Shown piece after piece: positions 1 to 7,757 of a stretch of 62,090 nucleotides of DNA. Every line of letters starts with the position of its first letter. Position 1 is the stretch's first letter. The position numbers and the translations under genes were made by a program. Under the pieces are notes generated by a model. It saw only the letters and a program-made list of their open reading frames with translations, searched no databases and had not been told where the DNA came from. Source of the stretch: Rhodobacter sp. (GTDB lineage Bacteria > Pseudomonadota > Alphaproteobacteria > Rhodobacterales > Rhodobacteraceae); NCBI GenBank assembly GCA_027484985.1, contig JAIXRW010000003.1, positions 1 to 62,090 on the forward strand, in the 5' to 3' direction.

Positions 1-57
1 AACGGCGACGAGCGGCAGCACAACCGCCCGCACCTTAACAAACCTGTTTTTGTCCAT
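1..57 (-). CDS. 5' fragment of an exported-protein gene, cut by the window edge
   Basis: Reading leftwards from an ATG at 57, the frame is open to the window edge and gives 19 residues: a basic start (MDKNRFVKVR) followed by a hydrophobic run. That is how a signal peptide or membrane anchor begins. A good ribosome binding site (GGAGGG) lies four bases upstream of the ATG, which is the main reason to believe it. Nothing can be said about function because the rest lies outside the window. Confidence 0.55.
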   Translation of the reverse strand, partial: MDKNRFVKVRAVVLPLVAV

Positions 58-158
58 TAGACCCTCCACGCCGCACCAAGCGGCATGTCGGATTTAGAAC
101 CGGATTCGCATAAGCAATCTTATGTCATATGATATCGGGCGGGGCCGGTGCGTCCGGG
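58..158. promoter_or_regulatory. Short intergenic region with an inverted repeat (110-123)
   Basis: This lies upstream of the partial gene at the left edge and downstream of the Panacea-domain gene. It holds the inverted repeat ATAAG-CAAT-CTTAT at 110-123, in locally AT-richer DNA, which could be an operator or part of the promoter of the leftward gene. No clear sigma-70 or EcfG-type promoter is visible. Confidence 0.25.
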
Positions 159-677
159 TCAGCCGCGGCGGAAGGCCACGACATTGCCGGCGCCTGCGCG
201 TTTCAGTTGGGCGTCGATCTGGGTTTCGCGCATGCGGCGGCTGGTATCGGCATGGTCGAGCAGCATGAGGCGGAAGCTGGCGCGCATCAGGTCATGCGTG
301 ATGGTCGCCCCTTCGCCCGCGATGGATTGGGTCAACCGCCATGCGCCATCGCTGCGTTCGACCTGATCGCGCACGGCGCGGGCATCGGCAATGCCGTAGG
401 TGGTGCAGAAGGAGTCGAGAAACGATTCAGCCCCGGGGTCGAGTTCGGGATGGGGGAGCATTTCCTGCAAGGGGACCACACCCTTGACCGATACGACAAG
501 CGGCGCGGTGCGGTGTGCGCCGATGGTTTCGGAAAACAGCGGGCCCTTGCCGGTGGCAAGGTGCCAGCCCTGCGCCAGATAGAGCAGGCGCTGGAGATCG
601 AAGAAGCCGAGCGTATCCCAGACATACTGGAAATGGTTCGAGATATAGAGAGCGACATCCTGGGCTTTGTTCGTCAT
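159..677 (-). CDS. Panacea-domain (DUF4065/SocA-like) protein
   Basis: The 172-residue protein has the Panacea fold signature near its N-terminus: a FDLQRLLYLAQGWHL stretch at about residues 24-38, followed by the SETIGAHRTAPLV block. Proteins of this family act as antitoxins or as adaptors such as SocA in Caulobacter, often beside an unrelated toxin; that is family knowledge. I chose the ATG at 677 because similarity to the family starts just after it; an in-frame ATG at 788 would add 37 residues across a palindromic, promoter-like stretch. No obvious toxin sits next to it, although its left neighbour is incomplete. A role in toxin control or in proteolytic adaptor function is inference only. 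Confidence 0.7.
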   Translation of the reverse strand: MTNKAQDVALYISNHFQYVWDTLGFFDLQRLLYLAQGWHLATGKGPLFSETIGAHRTAPLVVSVKGVVPLQEMLPHPELDPGAESFLDSFCTTYGIADARAVRDQVERSDGAWRLTQSIAGEGATITHDLMRASFRLMLLDHADTSRRMRETQIDAQLKRAGAGNVVAFRRG

Positions 678-732
678 GGCGGTCACCGGAAACGGGTTTG
701 AATCGTGCTTGAGGCAAATCATATGCGTTTTC

Positions 733-749
733 GGATGGGTTTCCCATCC
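733..749. promoter_or_regulatory. Perfect palindrome upstream of the Panacea-domain gene
   Basis: GGATGGG-TTT-CCCATCC is a 7-bp perfect inverted repeat with a 3-base spacer, centred about 64 bases upstream of the chosen start. Antitoxin-type proteins often autoregulate through such sites, so it is a candidate operator. The stretch 678-1052 holds no gene that I can support. Confidence 0.35.
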
Positions 750-1002
750 ATTAAGCAGTATTACATCCGTTGGTCTGTACATCCACACTTGTGAGTTGAA
801 TCAGCGCCTTGGGCGGGGGGCGCCCCGCCTGATGGCGGCTGTGCGGCAGCGAGGTGTAAACCGGCGCGAAAATTTCGTGCGGGCGGGGAACCCCGCGCGG
901 GATGGCGGGTTTTGCAGGGGACCGGTGCCTAACCGTCCTGTCCGAAAATGCGGGCGCCGGTGCACGGGCTTGGCGTAGGCGTCCCCCTGTCGCGCGAAGC
1001 CC

Positions 1003-1041
1003 CGGTTGCAGGAAGGGAACCGGCTTCTCTTTCTGCAACCG
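1003..1041 (-). terminator. Hairpin downstream of phyR
   Basis: Two 13-base arms (CGGTTGCAGGAAG and CTTTCTGCAACCG, one mismatch) flank a 13-base loop, ending 11 bases past the phyR stop codon. There is no clear T-run on the leftward strand, so this may be an RNA-stabilising hairpin or a Rho-assisted end rather than a classical terminator. Confidence 0.4.
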
Positions 1042-1052
1042 CACTTTCGGGA

Positions 1053-1859
1053 TCACGACATCAGGGGTTCGGTCGAGGCGAAGAACATGGCCTGACTGAC
1101 GGCCGAGCGGATCTGCGATTCGGAATAGGGTTTGGCGATCAGGAAGGCGGGTTCGGGTTTCTTGCCCGTGAGCAGCCGTTCGGGGAAAGCGGTGATGAAG
1201 ATCACGGGGATGTCGTCGAACTGGCGCAGGATGTCATTGACCGCATCGATGCCCGAGGATTGGTCGGCCAGCTGGATATCGGCAAGGATGAGGTCGGGGC
1301 GGTCACGCGCGGCAAGTTCGACGGCGGCGGAACGGGTGCGGGCGATGCCGGTGACGCGGTGGCCGATTTCGGCCACGATCATCTGGATATCCATGGCGAT
1401 GATCGCTTCATCCTCGATGATGAGGACCGAGCCTGCGACGGAATTGGCCATTTCGGTCTTGGCGATCTGCACCAGGGCTTCGGCCTGCGGGGCGCTGGTC
1501 TGCATGATCTGGCCGATATCGGCATAGCCGAAACCCTCGATGGCGTGGAGCAAAAGCGCCTCGCGCGTGTTGGGGGTGAGATTGGCCATGTGGTCCTGTG
1601 CGCGGCGCGACAAAGCGCTGTCGGGCGTGCCAAGGGGGGCGCCCGCGCTGGACCAGACAAGGTGGAAGGCGCGGAACAGGGCGATTTTCGGGTTCGCGCT
1701 GCCGCGCAGGACCGAAAGGTCTTCGAGAATGGCTTCGAGCGTGGCGGCGGCGTAGCGGTCGCCGCTTTCCTGGCTGCCGGTGAGGGCGCGGGCGTAGCGG
1801 CGCAGATAGGGCAGATTTGCCGCGACAATCGAGGCCGGATCGGCCTGAGCTTCGTTCAT
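1053..1859 (-). CDS. phyR: PhyR, anti-anti-sigma response regulator of the general stress response
   Basis: The 268-residue protein has the two-part PhyR architecture. Residues 1-130 form an ECF-sigma-like helical domain without DNA-binding capacity. Residues 140-260 form a receiver: IIEDEAII acid pair, phosphoacceptor Asp in LILADIQLAD, Thr in FITAF, Lys in IAKPY. In this family, phosphorylation opens the protein so the sigma-like domain captures NepR and frees EcfG. The gene diverges from nepR-ecfG, and the two transcription units share nested EcfG promoters, so PhyR is probably in a positive loop. An AGGGGA ribosome binding site precedes the ATG at 1859. No sensor kinase is adjacent; the HWE kinase at 52662-53792 is a candidate. 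Confidence 0.96.
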   Translation of the reverse strand: MNEAQADPASIVAANLPYLRRYARALTGSQESGDRYAAATLEAILEDLSVLRGSANPKIALFRAFHLVWSSAGAPLGTPDSALSRRAQDHMANLTPNTREALLLHAIEGFGYADIGQIMQTSAPQAEALVQIAKTEMANSVAGSVLIIEDEAIIAMDIQMIVAEIGHRVTGIARTRSAAVELAARDRPDLILADIQLADQSSGIDAVNDILRQFDDIPVIFITAFPERLLTGKKPEPAFLIAKPYSESQIRSAVSQAMFFASTEPLMS

Positions 1860-1885
1860 GTGCTGTCCCCTTGTCAGTTATCGGC

Positions 1886-1917
1886 GGAACCAAACGCGGT
1901 GAAGGGCGTTCGGTTCC
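1886..1917. promoter_or_regulatory. Nested divergent EcfG promoters for phyR and nepR-ecfG
   Basis: On the plus strand, GGAAC at 1886-1890 is followed after exactly 16 bases by CGTT at 1907-1910. On the minus strand, GGAAC at 1917-1913 is followed after exactly 16 bases by CGTT at 1896-1893. Both match the known alphaproteobacterial EcfG consensus, and the two promoters occupy the same 32 bp. Expected starts of transcription leave short leaders to nepR (ATG 1954) and phyR (ATG 1859). Confidence 0.9.
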
Positions 1918-1953
1918 GTGCTAGATAGAACAGGGGTCGAGCCAAGGATGAGC

Positions 1954-2193
1954 ATGTTGGGACGCATCAGTGACAAGAAAGACCGGCCGACCCTGCGCAA
2001 CACGATCGAAGACAATCTTCGGAAAGTCTATCAGGAGATGCTGGAGGAAGAGGTTCCCGACCGATTCAAGCAGCTTCTTGCCGAGCTGAAAAAGGCGCAG
2101 GGGACGGCGGCGGAGATTGGGCCGGAGACTGCGGCGGGCGGCGGGGACAGCGCAGTGGATGGCGCGGCAGATGGCGGGAAGGGCGGCAAATGA
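1954..2193 (+). CDS. nepR: NepR, anti-sigma factor of EcfG
   Basis: This small protein of about 79 residues carries the NepR core IEDNLRKVYQEM followed by VPDRFKQLLAEL, the two amphipathic helices that wrap EcfG and are captured by PhyR. The C-terminal tail is Gly/Ala/Asp-rich and looks disordered. I chose ATG 1954 because AAGGA sits five bases upstream and because a GTG at 1918 would fall almost on the predicted transcription start; ATG 1948 is also possible. The gene overlaps ecfG by four bases (ATGA), the usual translational coupling of an anti-sigma/sigma pair. Confidence 0.93.
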   Translation: MLGRISDKKDRPTLRNTIEDNLRKVYQEMLEEEVPDRFKQLLAELKKAQGTAAEIGPETAAGGGDSAVDGAADGGKGGK

Positions 2194-2789
2194 GCGCCTA
2201 TCCCAAGGGCGACATGCCCCGATCTACCCCGGAAAACCCGATGGACCCGCGCGAGGAGTTGCCGCACCACCTGCCGGCGATGCGGGCCTTTGCGATCAGC
2301 CTGACGCGCAACATCTCGGCCGCGGATGACCTTGTGCAGGATGCGATCGTGAAGGCGTGGTCAAGCTTTGACAAGTTCGAGCCCGGCACGAACATGCGGG
2401 CGTGGCTGTTCACCATTTTGCGCAACACGTTCTATTCGGGTGTCCGCAAGCGGCGGCGCGATGTGGCCGACCCCGAGGGCGTGCATACGGCCAGCTTGTT
2501 CGAGAAGCCCGCGCATGACGGGCGGCTGGCGATGACCGATTTCATGGTGGCCTTCAACCAGCTGTCGCCGGTGCATCGCGAGGTGCTGATTCTGGTCGGC
2601 GCTTCGGGCTTTTCCTATGAGGAGGCGGCCGCGATGACGGGTGTGGCGGTGGGCACGGTGAAAAGCCGTGCAAGCCGCGCGCGGCAGCGGCTGGTGGAAC
2701 TGCTGCATCTGGAGGATGGCGAGGAACTGGTGGGGGCCGATCCTACGACCATGGCCGTGATGAGCAGGTCGGCCGTGCGGGCGGCATGA
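2190..2789 (+). CDS. ecfG: EcfG-family general stress sigma factor
   Basis: The 199-residue ECF sigma factor has region 2 at about residues 30-100 (SAADDLVQDAIVKAWSSF, MRAWLFTILRNTF) and region 4 at about 115-175 (LSPVHREVLILVGASGFSYE, VGTVKSRASRARQRL). It is the last gene of the nepR-ecfG operon. In this family it directs RNA polymerase to GGAAC-N16/17-CGTT promoters under stress; many such sites occur in this window. The ATG overlaps the nepR stop codon. Confidence 0.95.
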   Translation: MSAYPKGDMPRSTPENPMDPREELPHHLPAMRAFAISLTRNISAADDLVQDAIVKAWSSFDKFEPGTNMRAWLFTILRNTFYSGVRKRRRDVADPEGVHTASLFEKPAHDGRLAMTDFMVAFNQLSPVHREVLILVGASGFSYEEAAAMTGVAVGTVKSRASRARQRLVELLHLEDGEELVGADPTTMAVMSRSAVRAA

Positions 2790-2968
2790 CGGCGGCGGGC
2801 GGTGGAAAGGCGGCAGCAACGCTTCCACAAATTCCAGAGGGGCAAGAGCAGGAGGCCGGTGACGGTGCCCAGGGCGATGGGTCCAGCACGCTTTGGGCAG
2901 CGCGGGGGCGGCGAAGCCGAGGATGAGCGCGATCACGATCACCGTGCGGGGGTCGGGGTGGCTTTGCC

Positions 2969-2994
2969 GGAACAGTGGCGGGCGGCTGTGCGTT
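2969..2994 (+). promoter_or_regulatory. EcfG promoter of the csbD-like operon
   Basis: GGAAC (2969-2973), 17 bases, CGTT (2991-2994), ending 34 bases before the csbD-like start codon. The rest of the ecfG-csbD gap (2790-3028) shows no convincing gene; a short hydrophobic minus-strand frame there is discussed under rejected items. Confidence 0.85.
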
Positions 2995-3028
2995 CGGGCG
3001 GGGCAAAGCTGCGAAAGGAAAAGACGCG

Positions 3029-3226
3029 ATGAACTGGGACCAGATTGCCGGTGGATGGAAAGAAATGATCGGTTCGGCCCGCGCCACTTGGGGCGAGATC
3101 ACCGATGACGAATGGACCGAGATCGGCGGGCGGCGCGACGAGATGGTGGGCACGATCCAGCGCCGCTATGGCATGGCGCGGGAAGAGGTCGAGCGTGCGG
3201 TGGACGACTGGTCGCACGGGTTGTGA
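3029..3226 (+). CDS. CsbD-family stress protein
   Basis: This 65-residue protein matches the CsbD family over its full length: the N-terminal MNWDQIAGGWKEM block, then a WGEITDDEWTEIGG middle and a charged helix. CsbD proteins are small, cytoplasmic and strongly stress-induced; their biochemical role is unknown. The start follows AAGGAAAAG, and an exact EcfG promoter lies just upstream. That places it in the regulon of the sigma factor encoded 240 bases before it. The next gene follows within four bases, so the two are probably co-transcribed. Confidence 0.92.
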   Translation: MNWDQIAGGWKEMIGSARATWGEITDDEWTEIGGRRDEMVGTIQRRYGMAREEVERAVDDWSHGL

Positions 3227-3229
3227 CCC

Positions 3230-3718
3230 ATGGACCTTGCCGCAGGCCTGCGGCGGCGGCTGATGGGCGCGATGGCGCGGCAGGGGGTGGTGATGCTGGG
3301 GCTGCGGGGCGGTGGCTTCCAGCCGATGCGGGCGCTGTTGCCCCCTGCCCCGCCGGACCACTGGGCCGAGGTCTGGTTCCTGTCCGACCCTGACAGCGGC
3401 CTTGCCAAGGCGCTGCGCGCGGGCGGGCCCGATCACCCCGCCACGCTGGTCTTTGTGGCCGAGGGCCATGATTTGCATGCCTGTCTGGACGGCACCCTGC
3501 GGCGGGTGGACAACCGGCAGGGGCTGGAACGGGTCTGGACGCCCGAGGCCGAGGTGGCCTTTCCGGGCGGGTCGGGCGGCATTGACCGGGCGGCGCTGCG
3601 GATGGTGCTGACGGGCGGAACGGTCTGGGCGGCCGAGCCTGCGGGGGCGGCGCGGGGCTGCGGGATCGGCTTTGACGGGGGGGCAGGCGGGCCCTTTGGC
3701 GGGAACCCATACCTTTGA
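3230..3718 (+). CDS. Pyridoxamine 5'-phosphate oxidase-like general stress protein
   Basis: The 162-residue protein has the flavin-binding split-barrel pattern of the general stress protein 26 group: HWAEVWFLSD, then LVFVAEGHDLHACLDGTL, then an RVWTPEAEVAFPGG block. Those proteins bind FMN or a related cofactor, and some are stress-induced; no substrate is assigned. It lies four bases after the csbD-like gene and has little ribosome binding site of its own, which suggests translational coupling within an EcfG-driven operon. The C-terminus is Gly/Ala-rich. Confidence 0.75.
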   Translation: MDLAAGLRRRLMGAMARQGVVMLGLRGGGFQPMRALLPPAPPDHWAEVWFLSDPDSGLAKALRAGGPDHPATLVFVAEGHDLHACLDGTLRRVDNRQGLERVWTPEAEVAFPGGSGGIDRAALRMVLTGGTVWAAEPAGAARGCGIGFDGGAGGPFGGNPYL

Positions 3719-3798
3719 CAGTGGCAAGCCCCCCTCCACGATAGGGGAATGATCGACTAGCTTGGGACTGTGTGGTTGTATTTTGTGAGGTGACGAGT

Positions 3799-4239
3799 AT
3801 GCCGGTTATGGCGCGTTTCGTGGCGGATACCGCCTTTGTGACATTGCAGGAGGCCGCGCGGCGGCTGGACCTGACGGTCGATCAGATGCTGGCCTGGAAT
3901 ATGGCCGTGATTCACGACATTGACGGATTCGACATGGTGCCGACATGGTCGGTCGATCCGCAGATTGCCCGCTATCTGCCCACGCTGAGCCAGGTGTTCC
4001 AGGGCGAGGCGCTGAGCTATTGCCTGACGCGCATCCGCCCGCTTGACGACGGGCGCGACGGGTTGGCGGCGCTGCGCGATGGCGAATGGCGGGCGGTGCT
4101 GGACTGCCTGCAAAGCCTGCGCGTTCGGTTTGACCGCGTGATGGGCGAAAGCTGGCCCGAGGCGGAAGAACCCGAAGCGGACCCGCTGGCCGCGATGGTG
4201 GTGCAACGCCCCGTGGCGCGGGGCGTCACGCTGCATTAG
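3799..4239 (+). CDS. Conserved hypothetical protein
   Basis: A 146-residue acidic protein of no family I can name with certainty. It starts with a helical stretch (FVTLQEAARRLDLTVDQMLA) that resembles a short helix-turn-helix or MerR-like first helix pair, which would fit a small regulatory or adaptor protein; this is weak. The ATG at 3799 follows a GAGGTG ribosome binding site; an upstream ATG at 3772 lacks one. Its end overlaps the end of the convergent efflux gene by four bases. Confidence 0.65.
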   Translation: MPVMARFVADTAFVTLQEAARRLDLTVDQMLAWNMAVIHDIDGFDMVPTWSVDPQIARYLPTLSQVFQGEALSYCLTRIRPLDDGRDGLAALRDGEWRAVLDCLQSLRVRFDRVMGESWPEAEEPEADPLAAMVVQRPVARGVTLH

Positions 4240-5744
4240 GGCGCCGCCGGTCGCCGCAGGATCAGCGCCAGCGGCACGGCGGCAAGGGTGACGCACATCA
4301 TCAGCCAGAAATCATCGACATAAGAAATCATCGCCGCCTGCGCGTTGACAAGCTGGTCGATGCGGGCCAGCCCCGCCGGATCGCCAAGCGCGGCGGCGGG
4401 GTTGATCTGCCAGAGTGTCGGGCTGAACGGCGTGATGCCGGCCGAAAGTTCGGTGTGGTTGATCTGGATGTTGCGGGTCAGCATCATGGTGACGATCGAG
4501 ATGCCGATGCTTGACCCGATGTTGCGGACAAGGCTGAACAGGCTGGTCGCATCGGCGCGGAAGCGGGGTTCGATGGTGGCAAAGGCCACGGTCGAGAGCG
4601 GCACGAAAACAAGGCCGAGGCCGAGGCCCTGCACGATGCCTGAGCGGATGATGGGAACCCAGTCCATCTGCGGGGTGAAGCCGGTCATTTCCCACAGCGA
4701 CAGCGCGGTCAGGCCAAGGCCCGCGATGACCAGTTTGCGCGGGTCAACCTTGCGCACCAGCCGCCCGACGATGAGCATCGAGATCATGGTGCCCACCCCG
4801 CGCGGGGCCATGACCATGCCAGTGGTGATGACCGGATAGCCAAGGATGCGCGACAGCATCGGCGGCAGCAGGGCAAGGCTGGCCAGAAGGATGATGCCCA
4901 CGACGAAGATGAACACAAGGCCGGTGGCGAAGTTGCGGTCCTTGAACATGGCGGGTTCAAGAAAGGGTTTGGGCGTGGTCAGGATATGGACCACGAACAT
5001 CCAGAAGCCCGCGGCGGACAGGACCGTATAGGTCCAGATTTCGGCGCTTGCGAACCAGTCCACCTCACCGCCCCGGTCGAGCATGAGTTGCAGCGCGCCG
5101 ATGGCGATGGCGAGCATGGCAAAGCCCGTCAGATCGAAGCTGCGCTGTTTGCGCGGGGCGCGCGGGAGGTAGAGCAGGCAGCCGGCAAGGGCGAGCGCGC
5201 CCACGGGCAGGTTGACGAGGAAAACCCAGCGCCAGTTGTAGCTTTCGGTCAGCCAGCCGCCAAGCGTGGGGCCGATGATCGGGCCGACCATGATGCCCGC
5301 CCCCCAGATGGCCATGGCCTGCCCCGCCTTTTCACGCGGGTTGATGTCGAGGAGGAAGGTTTGCGACAGCGGCACGATGGCCGCGCCGAACACGCCCTGA
5401 AGCAGGCGAAAGATGACCATCGACGGCAAGCTCCACGCGAGGCCACAGGCCAGCGAGGTGGCGACGAAGCCGATGATCGAGATGAGGAAAAGTTCGCGCT
5501 TGCCCAGACGGTCGGCCAGCCAGCCGGTCATGGGGGTGACGATGGCCGAGGCCACGATATAGCTGGTGAGCACCCATGTGATCGTGTCTTGCGACGCGCC
5601 CAGGTCGCCCGTCATCGACGGGAGCGCCACATTGGCGATGGTGGTATCGAGCACCTGCATGATCGTCGCCAGCATGATGGCAACGGTGATCAGGCCGCGG
5701 TGCTTGACCTCGGGCGGGGATGGGGCGGTGGGGGCGGCGGACAT
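4236..5744 (-). CDS. emrB: DHA2-family MFS drug efflux transporter (EmrB-like)
   Basis: The 502-residue inner-membrane protein has about 14 hydrophobic segments and DHA2 motifs: LDTTIANVALPSM in the first membrane segment, LADRLGKRELF after the second, and the GWLTESYNWRWVFLVNLPVG block. EmrB-type pumps export hydrophobic drugs by proton antiport, working with a periplasmic adaptor and an outer-membrane channel. It is the last gene of a marR-emrA-emrB operon, three bases after the adaptor. The TolC-like lipoprotein at 43644 could be the outer-membrane partner, but that is speculation. Confidence 0.93.
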   Translation of the reverse strand: MSAAPTAPSPPEVKHRGLITVAIMLATIMQVLDTTIANVALPSMTGDLGASQDTITWVLTSYIVASAIVTPMTGWLADRLGKRELFLISIIGFVATSLACGLAWSLPSMVIFRLLQGVFGAAIVPLSQTFLLDINPREKAGQAMAIWGAGIMVGPIIGPTLGGWLTESYNWRWVFLVNLPVGALALAGCLLYLPRAPRKQRSFDLTGFAMLAIAIGALQLMLDRGGEVDWFASAEIWTYTVLSAAGFWMFVVHILTTPKPFLEPAMFKDRNFATGLVFIFVVGIILLASLALLPPMLSRILGYPVITTGMVMAPRGVGTMISMLIVGRLVRKVDPRKLVIAGLGLTALSLWEMTGFTPQMDWVPIIRSGIVQGLGLGLVFVPLSTVAFATIEPRFRADATSLFSLVRNIGSSIGISIVTMMLTRNIQINHTELSAGITPFSPTLWQINPAAALGDPAGLARIDQLVNAQAAMISYVDDFWLMMCVTLAAVPLALILRRPAAP

Positions 5745-5747
5745 GGG

Positions 5748-6842
5748 TTACTTTGCGGCTTGGGCGAAGAGCGTCTTGCCGTTCGAGGTGTCGATGGTCA
5801 CTTCGGCCGAGAGGCCCGAGGAAAGGCCGACCAGTTCGGCGGGGTTATCAAGCCGGATGCGGACGGGAACGCGCTGGGTGACCTTGACCCAGTTGCCCGT
5901 GGCGTTCTGGGCGGGCAGCAGCGAAAACTCGGCCCCCGTGCCCGCGCCGATGGCCTGCACCGTGCCCGAAAAGCTGTGGCCAGGGGCGGCATCGAACACG
6001 ACCGTGGCAGGTTGGCCGACGGCGATGTCGGTCAGCTGGGTTTCCTTGAAGTTCGCGTCCACCCAAGCCTCGCCGCTTTCGACAAGGGCAAAGACGGATT
6101 GACCGGGGGTGAGCATGGCGCCCTGCCGGAAGGACGAGGCCTGATAGACCACGCCATCGGCGGGGGCGGTCACGGTGGTGACGGAGAGGTTGTATTTGGC
6201 GCGGTCAAGCTCGACCAGGGCCGCGGCCACGGCGGGGTGTTCGTCGGTGGGGGCATCGGCCGTGCCGCCAAGGCCCGCCAAGGCCGAGGTGACGGCTAGC
6301 TGGGCAAGGGTGGCGCGTTCTTCGGCCTGAAGGGCAAGGTGGCGGGCATTATCAACATCGGAGGGCGTGGCGACCCCCTTGGCCGTCAGGGCCTGCTGGC
6401 GTGCAAGTTCGCTGTTCTGGTAGGCGGCGTCATCCTGCGCGAGTTTGACCTGCGCCAAGGCCTGCTGATAGGCGGCCTTCATCTGTTCGACCTGAAGCCG
6501 CGCGCCGTTGACCGCCGTTTCGGCCTGCGCGAGCGCCAGTTTATAGGGCTGGGGATCGACCTGGAACAGGATGTCGCCCGATTTGACGGATTGCAGTTCG
6601 GTCACGTTGACCGAAACGACACGGCCGCCCACGGTGGGGGCGATGGCGATGCGCGCCTGATGCAGGTTGGCGTTTTCGGTCGATTCCTGCCCGCCGCCCG
6701 CGAACCAGTAGGCCCCTGCCCCGCCTGCAAGCAGGATCGGGACCGAAAGCATGAGGGCGGTTTTGCGCAGGCGCGAGGGTTTGGCGGGCGTGGCGGGGGT
6801 GGCGGGGGTGGCGACGGTGATGTCTTTTGCGGCGGCGTTCAT
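5748..6842 (-). CDS. emrA: HlyD/EmrA-type periplasmic adaptor
   Basis: The 364-residue protein has one N-terminal membrane anchor (about residues 28-47), a biotinyl-lipoyl-like half motif (ARIAPTVGGRV-type block), a central alpha-helical hairpin rich in Ala/Gln, and a second lipoyl half plus beta-barrel (VTAPADGVVYQASSFRQGAML). It links the EmrB-like pump to an outer-membrane channel. It overlaps the upstream marR gene by four bases and precedes emrB by three. The N-terminus holds a TPATPATPAK repeat before the membrane segment. Confidence 0.93.
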   Translation of the reverse strand: MNAAAKDITVATPATPATPAKPSRLRKTALMLSVPILLAGGAGAYWFAGGGQESTENANLHQARIAIAPTVGGRVVSVNVTELQSVKSGDILFQVDPQPYKLALAQAETAVNGARLQVEQMKAAYQQALAQVKLAQDDAAYQNSELARQQALTAKGVATPSDVDNARHLALQAEERATLAQLAVTSALAGLGGTADAPTDEHPAVAAALVELDRAKYNLSVTTVTAPADGVVYQASSFRQGAMLTPGQSVFALVESGEAWVDANFKETQLTDIAVGQPATVVFDAAPGHSFSGTVQAIGAGTGAEFSLLPAQNATGNWVKVTQRVPVRIRLDNPAELVGLSSGLSAEVTIDTSNGKTLFAQAAK

Positions 6843-7309
6843 GGCGTGGTCTCTGTCTGACGCGCCTCGGGGGCGCTGTGATCTGGGCGGGAAAGGTTTT
6901 CGGTGATGGCGAGCAGGGCCAGATGCAGGCTGCGGCGCTGGTCGTTTGACAGGCCTGCCAGCGCCTCGGCATAGACCGATTCCGCCTTGGCGCGGGCTTC
7001 GGGGGCGACAGTGCGGGCCTTGTCGGTGGGCACGATGATGCGCGCGCGGCGGTCATCGGGATGGGGTTCGCGGCGGACCCAACCGGCCTGTTCCATGCGA
7101 TCGATCAGGCGCGAGACGCTGATGGGTTCGACATCGAGCAGGTCGGCAAGGATGGTCTGGTTGCAGGGGCCGTCGCGCAGAAGATGGCGCAGAAGCCGCC
7201 ATTGCGGGGTGGACAGCCCGTGTTCGGCGGTCAGCTGTTCGAAACGGCGGCGCACGGCGCGAGAAGCGTCGTGCAGAAGAAGGCCGAGGAAGTCGATCTG
7301 GTAATCCAT
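6839..7309 (-). CDS. MarR-family repressor of the efflux operon
   Basis: The 156-residue protein has the MarR winged helix: LSTPQWRLLRHLLRDGPCNQ, the recognition helix region DVEPISVSRLIDRMEQAGWV, and the wing RREPHPDDRRARI. MarR proteins bind palindromes as dimers and release DNA on binding phenolic or drug ligands. As first gene of the operon it should autoregulate; a perfect 12-bp palindrome lies 15 bases upstream of its start. It overlaps emrA by four bases. Confidence 0.92.
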   Translation of the reverse strand: MDYQIDFLGLLLHDASRAVRRRFEQLTAEHGLSTPQWRLLRHLLRDGPCNQTILADLLDVEPISVSRLIDRMEQAGWVRREPHPDDRRARIIVPTDKARTVAPEARAKAESVYAEALAGLSNDQRRSLHLALLAITENLSRPDHSAPEARQTETTP

Positions 7310-7324
7310 AAGCGTGGAATATAA

Positions 7325-7336
7325 TAAGCCTGCTTA
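7325..7336. promoter_or_regulatory. Candidate MarR operator
   Basis: TAAGC-CT-GCTTA is a near-perfect palindrome in an AT-rich stretch directly upstream of marR. A TATTAT-like -10 element of the leftward promoter abuts it, so a dimeric repressor bound here would block transcription of the efflux operon. Confidence 0.55.
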
Positions 7337-7635
7337 CAATACAACCCCCTGCCCTTCACGGGATTGCGAGGGGCTGCGGGATGCGGCGCCGGTCGGGGGG
7401 TGAAATCGGCGGGCGGGCCGTGAAGCGCGGGCGGCAGGGGGAACAGCCGGTCAGCCCCGCGCCGGGGGGGGGGGTGGCCAGTGATGGTGCGGGCGCCTGT
7501 TTTTGGAGAGGTCCAAGGGAAATGCGCGGGGGACGGGGCCGTTCCCTTGCTACGGTTTGGGCCATCGCTGCGGTAAGGAAGATTTTTCTCCGAAAAATCT
7601 CGCGCCGCTGCTGGCGTTGTGCCTGCATCACCTGT

Positions 7636-7740
7636 CGCAAAGATGAGTATTTGGGCAAAGGTGAACGAGGTGTGCTTTCATACTCGTCCAAATATCCCGG
7701 GGGGAAATCGGCCTTGGCCGATTGGGGGGCTGGCCCCCCC
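7636..7740 (-). repeat. Dispersed intergenic repeat, copy A
   Basis: Read leftwards, this copy has three parts: a GGGGGGCCAGCCCCCC-type hairpin (7724-7740), a second perfect hairpin with arms AATCGGCC/GGCCGATT (7706-7723), then a conserved tail containing CCCGGGATATTTGGACGAG and GTATGAAAGC. Related copies lie at 31113, 49162 and 61511. The similarity to the 31-kb copy continues ungapped to about 7580. It lies in the gene-free stretch 7310-7757, between the marR start and the end of the lacI-type gene, where nothing else is apparent. It may act as a transcription end for the lacI operon. Confidence 0.7.
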
Positions 7741-7757
7741 TTCTTGCGCTTGGCGGT

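Noticed and set aside
887..911. Plus-strand GGAAC-N16-GGTT resembling an EcfG promoter
   Set aside because: No gene on the plus strand follows until the nepR promoter itself, and it lies where only leftward genes end. It may be chance in GC-rich DNA; a small RNA cannot be excluded.
948..1928. Long plus-strand frame opposite phyR
   Set aside because: It is an antisense shadow produced by the high GC at third codon positions; composition is Gly/Asp/His-rich with no family similarity. The same applies to the long frames at 4986-6299, 7722-8804, 12217-13731, 27529-29121 and 32010-34382.
2785..2990. Hydrophobic minus-strand stretches in two frames between ecfG and the csbD-like gene
   Set aside because: They would need a frameshift to form one small membrane protein, lack a ribosome binding site, and run into the ecfG coding region.
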